Positions 35,290 through 43,833 of a DNA stretch of 64,000 nucleotides are shown one piece after another; the stretch's first letter is position 1; each line of letters opens with the position of its first letter. The stretch is taken from positions 1 to 64,000 of the forward strand of contig JACPHN010000082.1 in NCBI GenBank assembly GCA_016188575.1, read 5' to 3'. The position numbers and the translations under genes were made by a program. The notes under the pieces were generated by a model. That model was not told the DNA's origin, ran no database searches, and saw only the letters and a list, made by a program, of their open reading frames with translations. This stretch comes from Candidatus Schekmanbacteria bacterium (GTDB taxonomy: Bacteria > CSSED10-310 > JACPHN01).

Positions 35290-36606
35290 GTGTTAAGCAC
35301 TGCGGCATCCCTTTCATCGGAGCCGGTGCCACTCCCGTCAAGCGGCGGCAACACGCTGAGTGAAAGCATTCTCGCGACATTGTGCCGCGTTCGCGACGGC
35401 CGAGCGCACGGCTCTGGCGTGTCCTCCGTCCTGTCAAGCCTGCTCGCGGATCTGCTCCTGCTGACGCACAGTCGAGCGGGTTTTATTGGCCGAGCGACTT
35501 CCGCCAACGCAGCCGGTGCGCTTGAAATCCTGATCTCGGCGGCGCGCGCGGCCTCCGGCGAAGTCGTCGTGCGCGACCACGGTCCCGAACCTCGCACCGT
35601 GACGATGGCTGGCGACTTCGGGAGCACGCGTCTGCTGTTGCCGCAAACCTGCGTCGAGGAGCTGTGGCGCCAGCACCTCGGTCCCGAAGTGGAGCTTCTC
35701 GGCGCCCGCACCGCCGTCGGCATGGTCCGCGCGGGGCGCCTCGTGGGCGCCATTGGCCTGGCGGGGAGACCTGCCGGCTATGACCCCGAGCTCGCCCGCT
35801 CCGTCGTCCCCGCGACGCTCGCCTGTGAGCTCGTCCTGAGGGAGCTTCGCGGCGAGCTCCAGGACCGCCTCGCCCAGACCAAGGAAGAATTCGTCGGGAT
35901 CGTGAGCCACGAGCTGCGGACACCGCTGTCCATTCTCCACGCCGCCCTGGGCCTGATCGCCGCCGGCGCCGTAGGCGAGCTCCCGTCCACAGTCAAGCCC
36001 GTGCTCGACATGGCGGTGCGCAACAGCCGGCGCCTCACATCCCTGGTTAACGAGCTCGTCGACATGGAGCGCCTGGTATCGCGACGGATGGAGCTCCACC
36101 TCGAGCGCTGCGACGTGCTCGATCTGGTCATCAGGTCGATGGAGGAGGCCGCGGCGCGCACCGAGCACTACGGGGTCGAGATCTACCTGGAAAGCTCCGA
36201 CGTTTCGGCCATCATCTCCGTGGATGGGGAGCGCTTGATCCAGGCAGTCCTTCACTTGCTTGACAACGCTACCAAGTTCTCACGGCGCGGCGATAGAGTC
36301 GTGGTCCGTGTCGAGCGGCACGGCCTCGACGTGCTAATTACCGTCGAGGATCACGGTCCCGGTATCGCGCCGGAGCTGCTCGACAAGATCTTCGACAAGT
36401 TTTTTCAGGCCGACAGCTCCACGACGCGCGATGCCGGCGGCGTCGGTTTGGGCCTGACTCTCTGCAGAGATCTCATCGAGCACATGGGAGGGCGCGTCGA
36501 GGTCACCTCCGAGGTCGGAACCGGATCGAGATTCACGATCCGGTTGCCCATGGTGCATGGCGACGAAACGGTTCATCCTGAACAGGAAACGCGCGAGCCC
36601 CAGTGA
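35290..36606 (+). CDS. Soluble GAF-like sensor histidine kinase
   Basis: 438 aa from GTG 35290 (GGAG 11 nt upstream); TTG 35230 would add 20 residues. No transmembrane helix is present. The N-terminal 170 aa resemble a GAF sensor. A short coil leads to HisKA with the phospho-His box VSHELRTPLS, then HATPase_c with N box LLDNATKFS, G1 VEDHGPGIAP, F box FDKFFQAD and G2 GGVGLGLTLC. All catalytic elements are intact. It should sense a cytoplasmic ligand and pass phosphate to a response regulator, but no regulator gene is adjacent, so it is an orphan kinase. Confidence 0.85.
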   Translation: MLSTAASLSSEPVPLPSSGGNTLSESILATLCRVRDGRAHGSGVSSVLSSLLADLLLLTHSRAGFIGRATSANAAGALEILISAARAASGEVVVRDHGPEPRTVTMAGDFGSTRLLLPQTCVEELWRQHLGPEVELLGARTAVGMVRAGRLVGAIGLAGRPAGYDPELARSVVPATLACELVLRELRGELQDRLAQTKEEFVGIVSHELRTPLSILHAALGLIAAGAVGELPSTVKPVLDMAVRNSRRLTSLVNELVDMERLVSRRMELHLERCDVLDLVIRSMEEAAARTEHYGVEIYLESSDVSAIISVDGERLIQAVLHLLDNATKFSRRGDRVVVRVERHGLDVLITVEDHGPGIAPELLDKIFDKFFQADSSTTRDAGGVGLGLTLCRDLIEHMGGRVEVTSEVGTGSRFTIRLPMVHGDETVHPEQETREPQ

Positions 36607-36711
36607 GCCTTTCAGTCAGGACCTGTACCCAGGCTGCGCCGACTGCCAGGCCCGGCGCGCAGGTCATTCGTTGCGGACCCAGAGCTGCGAACACCTAATT
36701 CAGAGGTAGCA

Positions 36712-37314
36712 ATGTCCGGCCAAGTGCGATTACTCGGTATCCTGCATTGTCTGTTCGGTGTCATAGGCGTCGTTGGTGCTGCCGGGCTGCTCGGGCTCAG
36801 CGCCTCCTCACCGCTCGCCGAGATCTTGGGCCTGCCCGCGGGTTCGGCGGCCGCCGTCTTTGCCGGCCGCTACGGCACCGCCGTGCTGCTGCTCGCGATC
36901 GCGATCTCGGCCATCGACCTCGTTACCGGAATCGGATTGCTGACGCGAAGCCCCTGGGCCAGAGTGCCGTGTATCGCCATGTCCGTTCTCTACCTGCCCG
37001 CGGTGCCGATCGGTACGGCGATTGGATACTGGGGGCTCAAGACGCTATTGTCTTCTGGTGGTCAGCAGTGGGCGTTGGCGGCTGCCGACACGCACGCCAC
37101 GCCCGCGCTGTCGTCGAATCGCGGCTGTTTCATCGCGCTGTTTGTCATTGGCGGCCTGGCCGGGTGCTCGCTTTTCGTCGCCGAGATGATCTTCGGGCCT
37201 GAAGCCGTCCAGTACCGCTGGGAGCGCGTGAAAAAGGCCTTGCTCGAGTCACCCGCGGAGGTCGCCGCGCCCGCATCTGCGCCAACTCCGGGTGCACCTC
37301 AAGAAAATAAGTGA
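36712..37314 (+). CDS. Small polytopic membrane protein
   Basis: 200 aa, ATG 36712 preceded by AGAGG. It has about four hydrophobic helices (near 8-28, 45-70, 80-105 and 137-158) and a Pro/Ala-rich cytoplasmic tail. It resembles the many uncharacterised DoxX-sized membrane proteins but has no motif that I can name. It ends 15 bp before the oligopeptidase gene, so the two are probably co-transcribed. Confidence 0.6.
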   Translation: MSGQVRLLGILHCLFGVIGVVGAAGLLGLSASSPLAEILGLPAGSAAAVFAGRYGTAVLLLAIAISAIDLVTGIGLLTRSPWARVPCIAMSVLYLPAVPIGTAIGYWGLKTLLSSGGQQWALAAADTHATPALSSNRGCFIALFVIGGLAGCSLFVAEMIFGPEAVQYRWERVKKALLESPAEVAAPASAPTPGAPQENK

Positions 37315-37329
37315 AAGGAGTCGCCCGAC

Positions 37330-39432
37330 TTGAGTCGTCCCAATCCGCCTATCGCCGCCAAGAATCCCGTGTCGTTGATGGCGCACGGCCACACTCGGGT
37401 GGACAATTACCAGTGGTTCCGGAAGCGCGACGACCCCGCGGTGCTCGCTCATCTCGCCGCGGAGAATGCCTACTTCAAGGCGGTCATGGCGCCGACCGAG
37501 CGCCTGCAGGAGGAGCTGTACCAGGAATATCGCGCGCGCATCAAGCAGACCGACATGACCGCTCCGTTCCGCCTCGGGAGCTATGAATACTACAAGCGCG
37601 AAGAAGAAGGTCGAGCCTACCCGATCTATTGCCGGCGTGCGCTCGCCGGCGACGCTCCCGAGGAGACTATTCTGGACGTCAATGCGCTCGCCCTTGGGCA
37701 CCCGTACACCGCCGTCGGCACGCTGGAGCCGAGTGACGATCACCGCCTCGTCGCCTATGCCGCCGACTACCGCGGTGACCGCCTGCATCGGGTCAAGATC
37801 AGAGACGTGTGCACGGGGCGAGACCTCCCCGACGAGATCGAGGGCGCCCGCGCCACACTCGTCTGGGCGGCCGACAACGCGACCTTCTACTATGTCCGTT
37901 CCCATCCCGAGACTCTCCGGCCGTACCGCGTCTACTGCCACCGCCTCGGGGAGGAGCCCGCGCGCGATGAGCTCGTGTTCGAAGAGGCCGACGAGACATT
38001 TCTCGTGACGCTGCAGCGTTCCCGCTCGCGCCGCTTCATCTGTATCTACTCTCTGCAGACGCTGACTACCGAGATGCGCGTGGTAGATGCCATGGTCGCG
38101 GCCGCTCCGTCGCGCGTGCTGATCCCCCGCCGCCGCGGCCATCGCTATTTTGCCGATCACATCGACGACGCCTTCTTTATCAGGACCAACGACGCCGCGC
38201 CCGACTTCCGAGTGGTGCGCGCGCCCACGGACAACCTCGATCCCGCCGCCTGGGTCGAAGTCGTTCCGCACCGCGATGGCGTGCATATTGCGGACATGGA
38301 GGTATTTTCCGAGCACCTCGTTTGCCTGGAACGTAGCGGCGGGCTGCCGCGCCTCCGCATTACTTCGCTCGCTGGCGACAACGAGCATCTGGTCGCATTC
38401 GATGAGGCCGCCTTTGATGCGGCGCTGACGCAAAACTACGAAGCCGACGCCGGCGCGGTGCGCTTCCGCTATTCCTCGATGAGGACTCCGCCCTGCGTCT
38501 TCGACTACGACCTGCGTGCTCACCACCGGATCATGCGCAAGCAGGAGGAAATCCTCGGCGGCTTCGACCCGGAAAGCTACTGCGTGGAGCGCCTCCACGC
38601 GCGCGCCGAAGATGGCACGGACGTGCCGATTTCAGTCCTGTACCGCCCAGACCTGCGCAGGCCCGGGGAGAACCCCTGCTTGCTTTTCGGGTACGGCTCC
38701 TACGGTATCTGTATGGATGCGGGGTTCAGCCCATTTCGGATCACTCTCGTCGACCGCGGTTTCGTCTTCGCGATTGCCCACCTGCGCGGCGGCCGCGAGC
38801 TCGGCGAGCGGTGGTATGAGAGCGGAAAGCTGCTCACCAAGAAAAACACGTTCACCGACTTCGTGGCGTGCGCGGAGCATCTGATCCGCCGCGGATATAG
38901 CGCCCCGGACCGCCTGTACGCGCGCGGCGGCAGCGCCGGAGGACTGTTGATGGGTGCGGTGGCAAACATGCGACCCGACCTTTTCAAGGCTATTGTGGCG
39001 CGCGTGCCGTTCTTCGACGTCGTGACGACGATGCTGGACTCCTCGATTCCGCTGACCACGTTCGAGTATGATGAATGGGGTAACCCACACGACGAGACCT
39101 ACTATCGCTACATGCTGAGCTACTCGCCGTACGACAACATCAGCACGTTGTCCTACCCGCACATGCTGGTCATGACCTCGCTGTTCGACTCGCAGGTGTC
39201 CTACTGCGAACCGGCGAAATACGTGGCGAAGATGCGAGAAATGAAGATCGGCGACAATCTCTTACTGCTCCGAACCGACTTTGAGGCGGGCCACAGCGGC
39301 AGCAGCGGTCGCTATGACCGCTACCGGGAAATAGCGATCGAGGACGCTTTCGTGCTGGCGTTGGAAGGGATTGGGGCGAGCCTGATCGAGGAGCCGTGCA
39401 CAGCGAAACTTTCACCTGTCGCCGCGGTTTAG
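37330..39432 (+). CDS. S9 family oligopeptidase (oligopeptidase B-like)
   Basis: 700 aa. TTG 37330 has AGGAG 9 nt upstream and gives the expected N-terminus (SRPNPPIAAKNPVSLMAHGH, then DNYQWFRKRDDP). Residues about 70-400 are the seven-bladed propeller. The C-terminal alpha/beta-hydrolase carries the triad S535 (GGSAGG), D620 (SLFDSQV) and H655 (AGHSGSSG). The block FGYGSYGICMD and HLRGGRELG match oligopeptidase B. It cleaves short peptides after basic residues, usually in the cytoplasm; no signal peptide is seen. Confidence 0.9.
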   Translation: MSRPNPPIAAKNPVSLMAHGHTRVDNYQWFRKRDDPAVLAHLAAENAYFKAVMAPTERLQEELYQEYRARIKQTDMTAPFRLGSYEYYKREEEGRAYPIYCRRALAGDAPEETILDVNALALGHPYTAVGTLEPSDDHRLVAYAADYRGDRLHRVKIRDVCTGRDLPDEIEGARATLVWAADNATFYYVRSHPETLRPYRVYCHRLGEEPARDELVFEEADETFLVTLQRSRSRRFICIYSLQTLTTEMRVVDAMVAAAPSRVLIPRRRGHRYFADHIDDAFFIRTNDAAPDFRVVRAPTDNLDPAAWVEVVPHRDGVHIADMEVFSEHLVCLERSGGLPRLRITSLAGDNEHLVAFDEAAFDAALTQNYEADAGAVRFRYSSMRTPPCVFDYDLRAHHRIMRKQEEILGGFDPESYCVERLHARAEDGTDVPISVLYRPDLRRPGENPCLLFGYGSYGICMDAGFSPFRITLVDRGFVFAIAHLRGGRELGERWYESGKLLTKKNTFTDFVACAEHLIRRGYSAPDRLYARGGSAGGLLMGAVANMRPDLFKAIVARVPFFDVVTTMLDSSIPLTTFEYDEWGNPHDETYYRYMLSYSPYDNISTLSYPHMLVMTSLFDSQVSYCEPAKYVAKMREMKIGDNLLLLRTDFEAGHSGSSGRYDRYREIAIEDAFVLALEGIGASLIEEPCTAKLSPVAAV

Positions 39433-39517
39433 AGCGAAAAGAGTTTTCGTCGTTGTCGGAGAAGTCGATGTCGACTGCTGCGATGTGGTACCCCAGCGAG
39501 CTGGAAGTGGGAGCCCA

Positions 39518-42223
39518 ATGGCGGAGCTGACCCCGACAACCTCTTTGCGTGAGAAGGCGGCGACGCCGTCCGGATCCGTCCCCGCGGCCCATCAGGAAGC
39601 CGGAGACGACCCCGCACAAACGATGGACATCCCGCGCGAGCTGCCGTCGATACCCGGCTACGAAATCACGGGCATCGTCGGCGAAGGGGGGATGGGAGTC
39701 GTTTACCTCGCCGAGGATTGCACGCTTGGGCGCAAGGTCGCCATCAAGGTCATGTCGCACGAGCTCGCGAATCGCGCGAACGCCCGGCCGCGGTTCCTCC
39801 GCGAGGCGCGGGCGATGGCCGCAGTCGACCACCAGCACATTGTACGGATCTATACGTTCGGCGAGATCGACGGCCAGCCATACCTCGTGATGGAGTATGT
39901 GGAAGGGGAGACCCTGTCGCGCCGGATCCGGCGCCTGGACTTTCTTTCCCCGGAGGCGGCGCTGCCGATCATCGAAGAGGTGATCTCGGCGCTTGCGGCG
40001 GCGTGGGACGACGGGATCGTGCACCGCGACATCAAGCCGTCCAATATCCTCATCGACACCAGCGGGCGCGTGCGGGTGACCGACTTCGGTCTCGCCAAGC
40101 CGCTCGAGCCCGCTTCCGCGAATCGCGATGGGTTGACGCAGACGGGTCACATCATCGGCTCACCCCATTACCTGTGCCCGGAGCAAGCCCGCGGCGCACC
40201 CACGGATTTTCGCAGCGATATCTACTCCCTGGGCATCACCTTATATGAGATGCTGTGCGGCGAGCCCCCGTTCGACGGCGGCACACCGTTTGCGATCGTC
40301 GACCGCCAGTTGCATGAACCATTGCCGTCCATCCGCACGATTCGGCCTGAAGTTTCCGACGCGGTCGACCGGCTCGTGCACTGGATGACGGAAAAGGACA
40401 GTGCGGCTCGCCCGAGCTCGTACGATGCGCTGCGTGAGGCGGTGCGGGATGTGCGCCTCGGGCGCGCCCCAGCCGCGTTGCCTCGGCGGGCGAGCGGGGC
40501 GGGGGCAGCCGTGGTGCGCCGCCGCCACACCCTCGTCCTCGCCGTCACGCTGGTCGCCGTCACCGCCTTTGCGCTCGCCGGGCTGTGGCTCGTTCTCGAC
40601 CTCAGGCCGCATGATCGGCCGCGCCGCGGCGGCGCCTCCGCGCCTCCCGACTCCGTGGTCGTCTTGCCGTTGCGCGATCTCAACCGCGATGCCGCGAACA
40701 GCTACTTTGCGGATGGACTGACCGAAGACCTCATCGCGCAGCTTTCCGCGCTTCCCGACCTGCGGGTGATTTCGCGGACGACGGCGATGGCCTACAAGAA
40801 CGAGCAGAAAACGGTTCCCGAGATCGCCGCGGAGCTCAATGTGCAGGCCGTGCTCGAAGGCAGCGTCCGCCGCGAGGAAGACAACCTGCGCATCGTAATT
40901 CAGCTCATCGATGCTCGCTCCGACGCCCACCTCTGGTCCGCGACGTTCGACCGGAAACTGACCGACGTCTTCGACATTCAGAACACGATCGCGCAGGACG
41001 TGGCCGGCGCCCTGCGCATCACTCTTTCTCCCGCGGTAATCACCCAGATCCAGAAGCGGCAAACCGATAACGCGACTGCCTACCAACTCTACCTCCGCGG
41101 TCGCGACGCCTACCACAAGTACAGCAAGGACAGCATGCAGCAGGCCATCGACCTGTTCCGGCAGGCGCTTCGACTCGACGAGGGCTACGCGCTCGCATAC
41201 GCCGGCCTGGGCGACGCGCACGCGCAGGTGTATGGGCAATCCGGAAGCGCGGTCGCAATCGAGCTCGCCGAGACGTTGGCGCAGCGGGCGGTGGCGCTGG
41301 ATCCGTCGCTGGCGGAAGGCTACAAGGCACTCGGTCTCGTGCACCACTTGCGCGGTCACTTCAACAAGGCGCTGGAGTATTATCGCGAGGCGCTGAAGCT
41401 CAATCCCAACCACGCGCCTTCTTTGTTCAACGTCGGCTCGATCTCTCTGGAGCTCGGCCGCATCGACGAGGCGTTCGAGTGGCTGAGGAAGGCCAGGCGC
41501 ATCGAACCTCTTTCGCGGTTCTACTACCTGAACATGGCCGAAGGCTACCAGGTCATCTATGAACCCGATCGCGCCCGCAGTTTCTTGGAGGAAGTCCTCA
41601 AGAGCGACAACGAGGACCACGCCGAGCTGGCGAGAATGTGGATCGGGATGTCCTTCGTGACCAGTGGCGCGCTGGACGATGCGCGGGCCTACGCGGCGCG
41701 CCTGCTGCGGCAGAACGGCGACGACACGGCGGCCTTGCGGGTGCTGCAAGCGCTGGCGTTCCTGGCGGCGGACTACGGCGAGGCGGCGGAGATCGATGCA
41801 CGCCTCACCGCTCTGGAAACAAATACCAAGCCGGAGCTACAGCGGCTAAAGCAAGGCTATCGGGCATTCATGCTCACCAGGGTTGGCCGCGCCGACGAGG
41901 CGCGAACGCTGCTGGACGAAAGCGAACGGGACGTCAACGCCAAGCTCTCCGAAGGCAATGAAAGCCCCCTCCTCCATTTTTCCCTGGCCGTGTTCGCGAC
42001 CGCAAGGGATGATACGGACACCGCCATCGCCGCGCTCGAGCGCGCGGTTGCCGGCGGATGGATGGACTACGGCCGGGTTCGCAAGCTTCCCATGTTCGAG
42101 GAGATCCGCGGCGACCCGCGTTTCGAGCCCATCATGAAGCGCGCGGAAGCGCGCATGAACGAAGTGCGCGAGCGCGTTCGCAAGTGGGAAGCACGCGCTG
42201 CTGCAGAGGACAAGGGCGCCTGA
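39518..42223 (+). CDS. Ser/Thr protein kinase with FlgO-like and TPR domains
   Basis: 901 aa. ATG 39518 has GGGAG 5 nt upstream. The kinase domain (about 45-310) has GEGGMGVVYLAED, K77 (VAIKVMSH), catalytic D171 (HRDIKPSN) and DFGLAKP. A single transmembrane helix (about 338-358) is followed by a FlgO/TolB-like domain (FADGLTEDLIAQLSALPDLRVISRT ... VLEGSVRREEDNLRI), then TPR repeats (about 515-770) and a helical tail. The FlgO-like plus TPR part usually occurs on adenylate cyclases or CadC-type regulators. The kinase should sense an extracytoplasmic or scaffold signal and phosphorylate unknown targets. Confidence 0.88.
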   Translation: MAELTPTTSLREKAATPSGSVPAAHQEAGDDPAQTMDIPRELPSIPGYEITGIVGEGGMGVVYLAEDCTLGRKVAIKVMSHELANRANARPRFLREARAMAAVDHQHIVRIYTFGEIDGQPYLVMEYVEGETLSRRIRRLDFLSPEAALPIIEEVISALAAAWDDGIVHRDIKPSNILIDTSGRVRVTDFGLAKPLEPASANRDGLTQTGHIIGSPHYLCPEQARGAPTDFRSDIYSLGITLYEMLCGEPPFDGGTPFAIVDRQLHEPLPSIRTIRPEVSDAVDRLVHWMTEKDSAARPSSYDALREAVRDVRLGRAPAALPRRASGAGAAVVRRRHTLVLAVTLVAVTAFALAGLWLVLDLRPHDRPRRGGASAPPDSVVVLPLRDLNRDAANSYFADGLTEDLIAQLSALPDLRVISRTTAMAYKNEQKTVPEIAAELNVQAVLEGSVRREEDNLRIVIQLIDARSDAHLWSATFDRKLTDVFDIQNTIAQDVAGALRITLSPAVITQIQKRQTDNATAYQLYLRGRDAYHKYSKDSMQQAIDLFRQALRLDEGYALAYAGLGDAHAQVYGQSGSAVAIELAETLAQRAVALDPSLAEGYKALGLVHHLRGHFNKALEYYREALKLNPNHAPSLFNVGSISLELGRIDEAFEWLRKARRIEPLSRFYYLNMAEGYQVIYEPDRARSFLEEVLKSDNEDHAELARMWIGMSFVTSGALDDARAYAARLLRQNGDDTAALRVLQALAFLAADYGEAAEIDARLTALETNTKPELQRLKQGYRAFMLTRVGRADEARTLLDESERDVNAKLSEGNESPLLHFSLAVFATARDDTDTAIAALERAVAGGWMDYGRVRKLPMFEEIRGDPRFEPIMKRAEARMNEVRERVRKWEARAAAEDKGA

Positions 42224-42299
42224 CAGCGGCAGATTGGTGGGGGCCTGCGGTCTCCACGGCGGCGCCACGATTCAACCTACTGACCTCGGGCGGGCACTC

Positions 42300-43313
42300 A
42301 TGAAAACGGTATTCGACAATCGATATCAGCTTGCGGAGCTCCCCTATTTCCGACTCCTGGACGGCGAGCGACTGGTGCTCTCTTCACCGGAGCTCGCGCC
42401 CATAGTCGACATGCACACGCATTTCGCACTGACGTTCGTGCTCCCGAATCTCGTGGATCTCGAGGCGCCGACACCATACGTGCAACACTACCTCCCGGCA
42501 CACCGGCGGCTCGATCTCGACGTCTACCTCAACAAGAATTTTTCACGCCGGGATCTCGTGCGGTTGAAGCGCGACCTCACCTTGTGTTCCTTCACACCCT
42601 GGGGGATGCGCCGCTCCCACACGGCGGCGAATCTGTCCACGGAAATGGCAGACCTGGGGATTTCCCATTCCGCCGTCCTTCCAATTGACTTTCCTTTTTT
42701 CCTTTCGCACAATGCCCGCACGTTTCTGCGTGTGGCATCGCGGCGAAGGGAATTCATCGGCTTCGGCTCCGTGCATCCCCGCATGCGCAATATCGCCAGG
42801 AAGCTCGATCAGCAGATCGGTCAAGGGGCCCGCGGCATCAAGGTGCATCCCGCGGCTCAGATGGTCGCCCCCGAAGATCCGTGCGCGCTCGAGCTCTATC
42901 ACCTCTGCGGCCAGCGAAAGCTGCCGGTCCTCTGGCACTGCGGTCCCGTCGGTATCGAGACGCGGCGCGGGCGCGAGCTCACCCAGGTCGCCCGCTACCG
43001 TCTCCCCATCGAGCAGTGCCGCGAGACCACCTTCATCCTCGGCCACGCGGGCGCCCTGCAGTGGGAGCAGGCACTGGACCTCGCCGTGGCGCGCGAGAAT
43101 GTGTACCTGGAGCTGTCATCGCAGTCGCTTACCGCCCTACGCGAGATTTTCCGGCGCGCGGATCCGCAGCGGCTGCTTTTCGGCACCGATTGGCCGTTCT
43201 ACCACCAGGCGATCCAGCTCGCGAAAGTTTTTCTGGCGACCGAAGGGAACGCGACGCTGCGACGTCTGGCGCTGTACGGGAACGCCGCGCGGCTTTTCGG
43301 CCTGCCGGCGTAG
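42300..43313 (+). CDS. Amidohydrolase (TIM-barrel, amidohydrolase_2 type)
   Basis: 337 aa from ATG 42300; the longer frame upstream has no better signal. Metal and active-site elements: DMHTHF near residue 38, GIKVHP (bridging or catalytic Lys), VLWHCGP, ILGHAG and the C-terminal FGTDWPF Asp. It probably hydrolyses or decarboxylates a cyclic or aromatic acid; the substrate is not readable. Its last 45 codons (43177-43313) lie in the left copy of the 234-bp direct repeat; a second copy of this coding end sits at 55019-55155, beyond the CRISPR-like island. Confidence 0.8.
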   Translation: MKTVFDNRYQLAELPYFRLLDGERLVLSSPELAPIVDMHTHFALTFVLPNLVDLEAPTPYVQHYLPAHRRLDLDVYLNKNFSRRDLVRLKRDLTLCSFTPWGMRRSHTAANLSTEMADLGISHSAVLPIDFPFFLSHNARTFLRVASRRREFIGFGSVHPRMRNIARKLDQQIGQGARGIKVHPAAQMVAPEDPCALELYHLCGQRKLPVLWHCGPVGIETRRGRELTQVARYRLPIEQCRETTFILGHAGALQWEQALDLAVARENVYLELSSQSLTALREIFRRADPQRLLFGTDWPFYHQAIQLAKVFLATEGNATLRRLALYGNAARLFGLPA

Positions 43314-43410
43314 CTGTCAGCCGTTGCCACCGCTTACGCGCTCGCCGGCGCGCGGCTCTCTTTCCGGGCGCTGTCCGCTGTTGGGATTTCGCCGTGGTAG
43401 TATCGACCGA
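43177..43410. repeat. Left copy of 234-bp direct repeat
   Basis: It contains the last codons of the amidohydrolase gene, its stop at 43311-43313, and a copy of the terminal codons of the neighbouring saccharopine dehydrogenase on the minus strand (43334-43410). It is about 93% identical to 55019-55252, with no indels. Confidence 0.9.
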
Positions 43411-43412
43411 AG

Positions 43413-43768
43413 GCGCCCAAGGCTGGCTCCGCGGTCCCCGAGCCCTCCGAACCACCCGGCCCCGGACCCGGCCCTGATCCTGGACCGCGGCCTCCGGGCT
43501 ACGGGCCCGAGCCACCGACGCCGCCGGGCCCACTGCCGCCCACGGGCCCCACGATGCGGACCGTGCGCGCCTTTGGAAACGTTCCTCCGGAGATCTGGAA
43601 CCGACTCGGCACAAAGCTCCTGCCGAGCTCCGCAGCGGTGGCGCCGAGCTCAAGGCGGGCGTGGACTTCTCGGCGACGGTCCGCTCCGACCTTGCCGCGG
43701 GCCTCACGACGGAGGTGTGCCAGATCCTCGACGAGCTCGGCCTTGCGGACAAGGTGAAGGTGGAGTAA
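43413..43768 (+). pseudogene. Truncated, frameshifted C-terminus of a large AAA/DUF499-like protein (tentative)
   Basis: The frame is open from 43413, immediately after the repeat boundary. It encodes a Pro/Gly-rich linker (GPGPGPDPGPRPPG) followed by TVRAFGNVPPEIWNRLGTKLLP. At 43623-43627 one base appears to be missing: the next frame continues ELRSGGAELKAGVDFSATV and ends QILDELGLADKVKVE-stop at 43768. A single inserted A would restore ...LLPKLRSGG.... The block resembles the C-terminal region of large ATPases found in defence islands (DUF499/Swt1-like), from memory only. It is a dead remnant cut by the left junction. Confidence 0.5.
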
Positions 43769-43833
43769 AGGGATGGCAGCAGCGACCAACACCTCCACGC
43801 CGGGGGTTCTTCGATCTTGGAGGGACGCGTGAG

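Noticed and set aside
37249-38598. 449-aa minus-strand open frame
   Set aside because: Antisense shadow of the oligopeptidase gene.
40241-41749. 502-aa minus-strand open frame
   Set aside because: Antisense shadow of the kinase-FlgO-TPR gene.
42685-43833. Long N-terminal extension of the CARF-nuclease frame back to 42685
   Set aside because: It runs through the amidohydrolase gene and the direct repeat in another frame with Arg/Pro-rich sequence; ATG 43834 has a ribosome binding site and begins the CARF fold.
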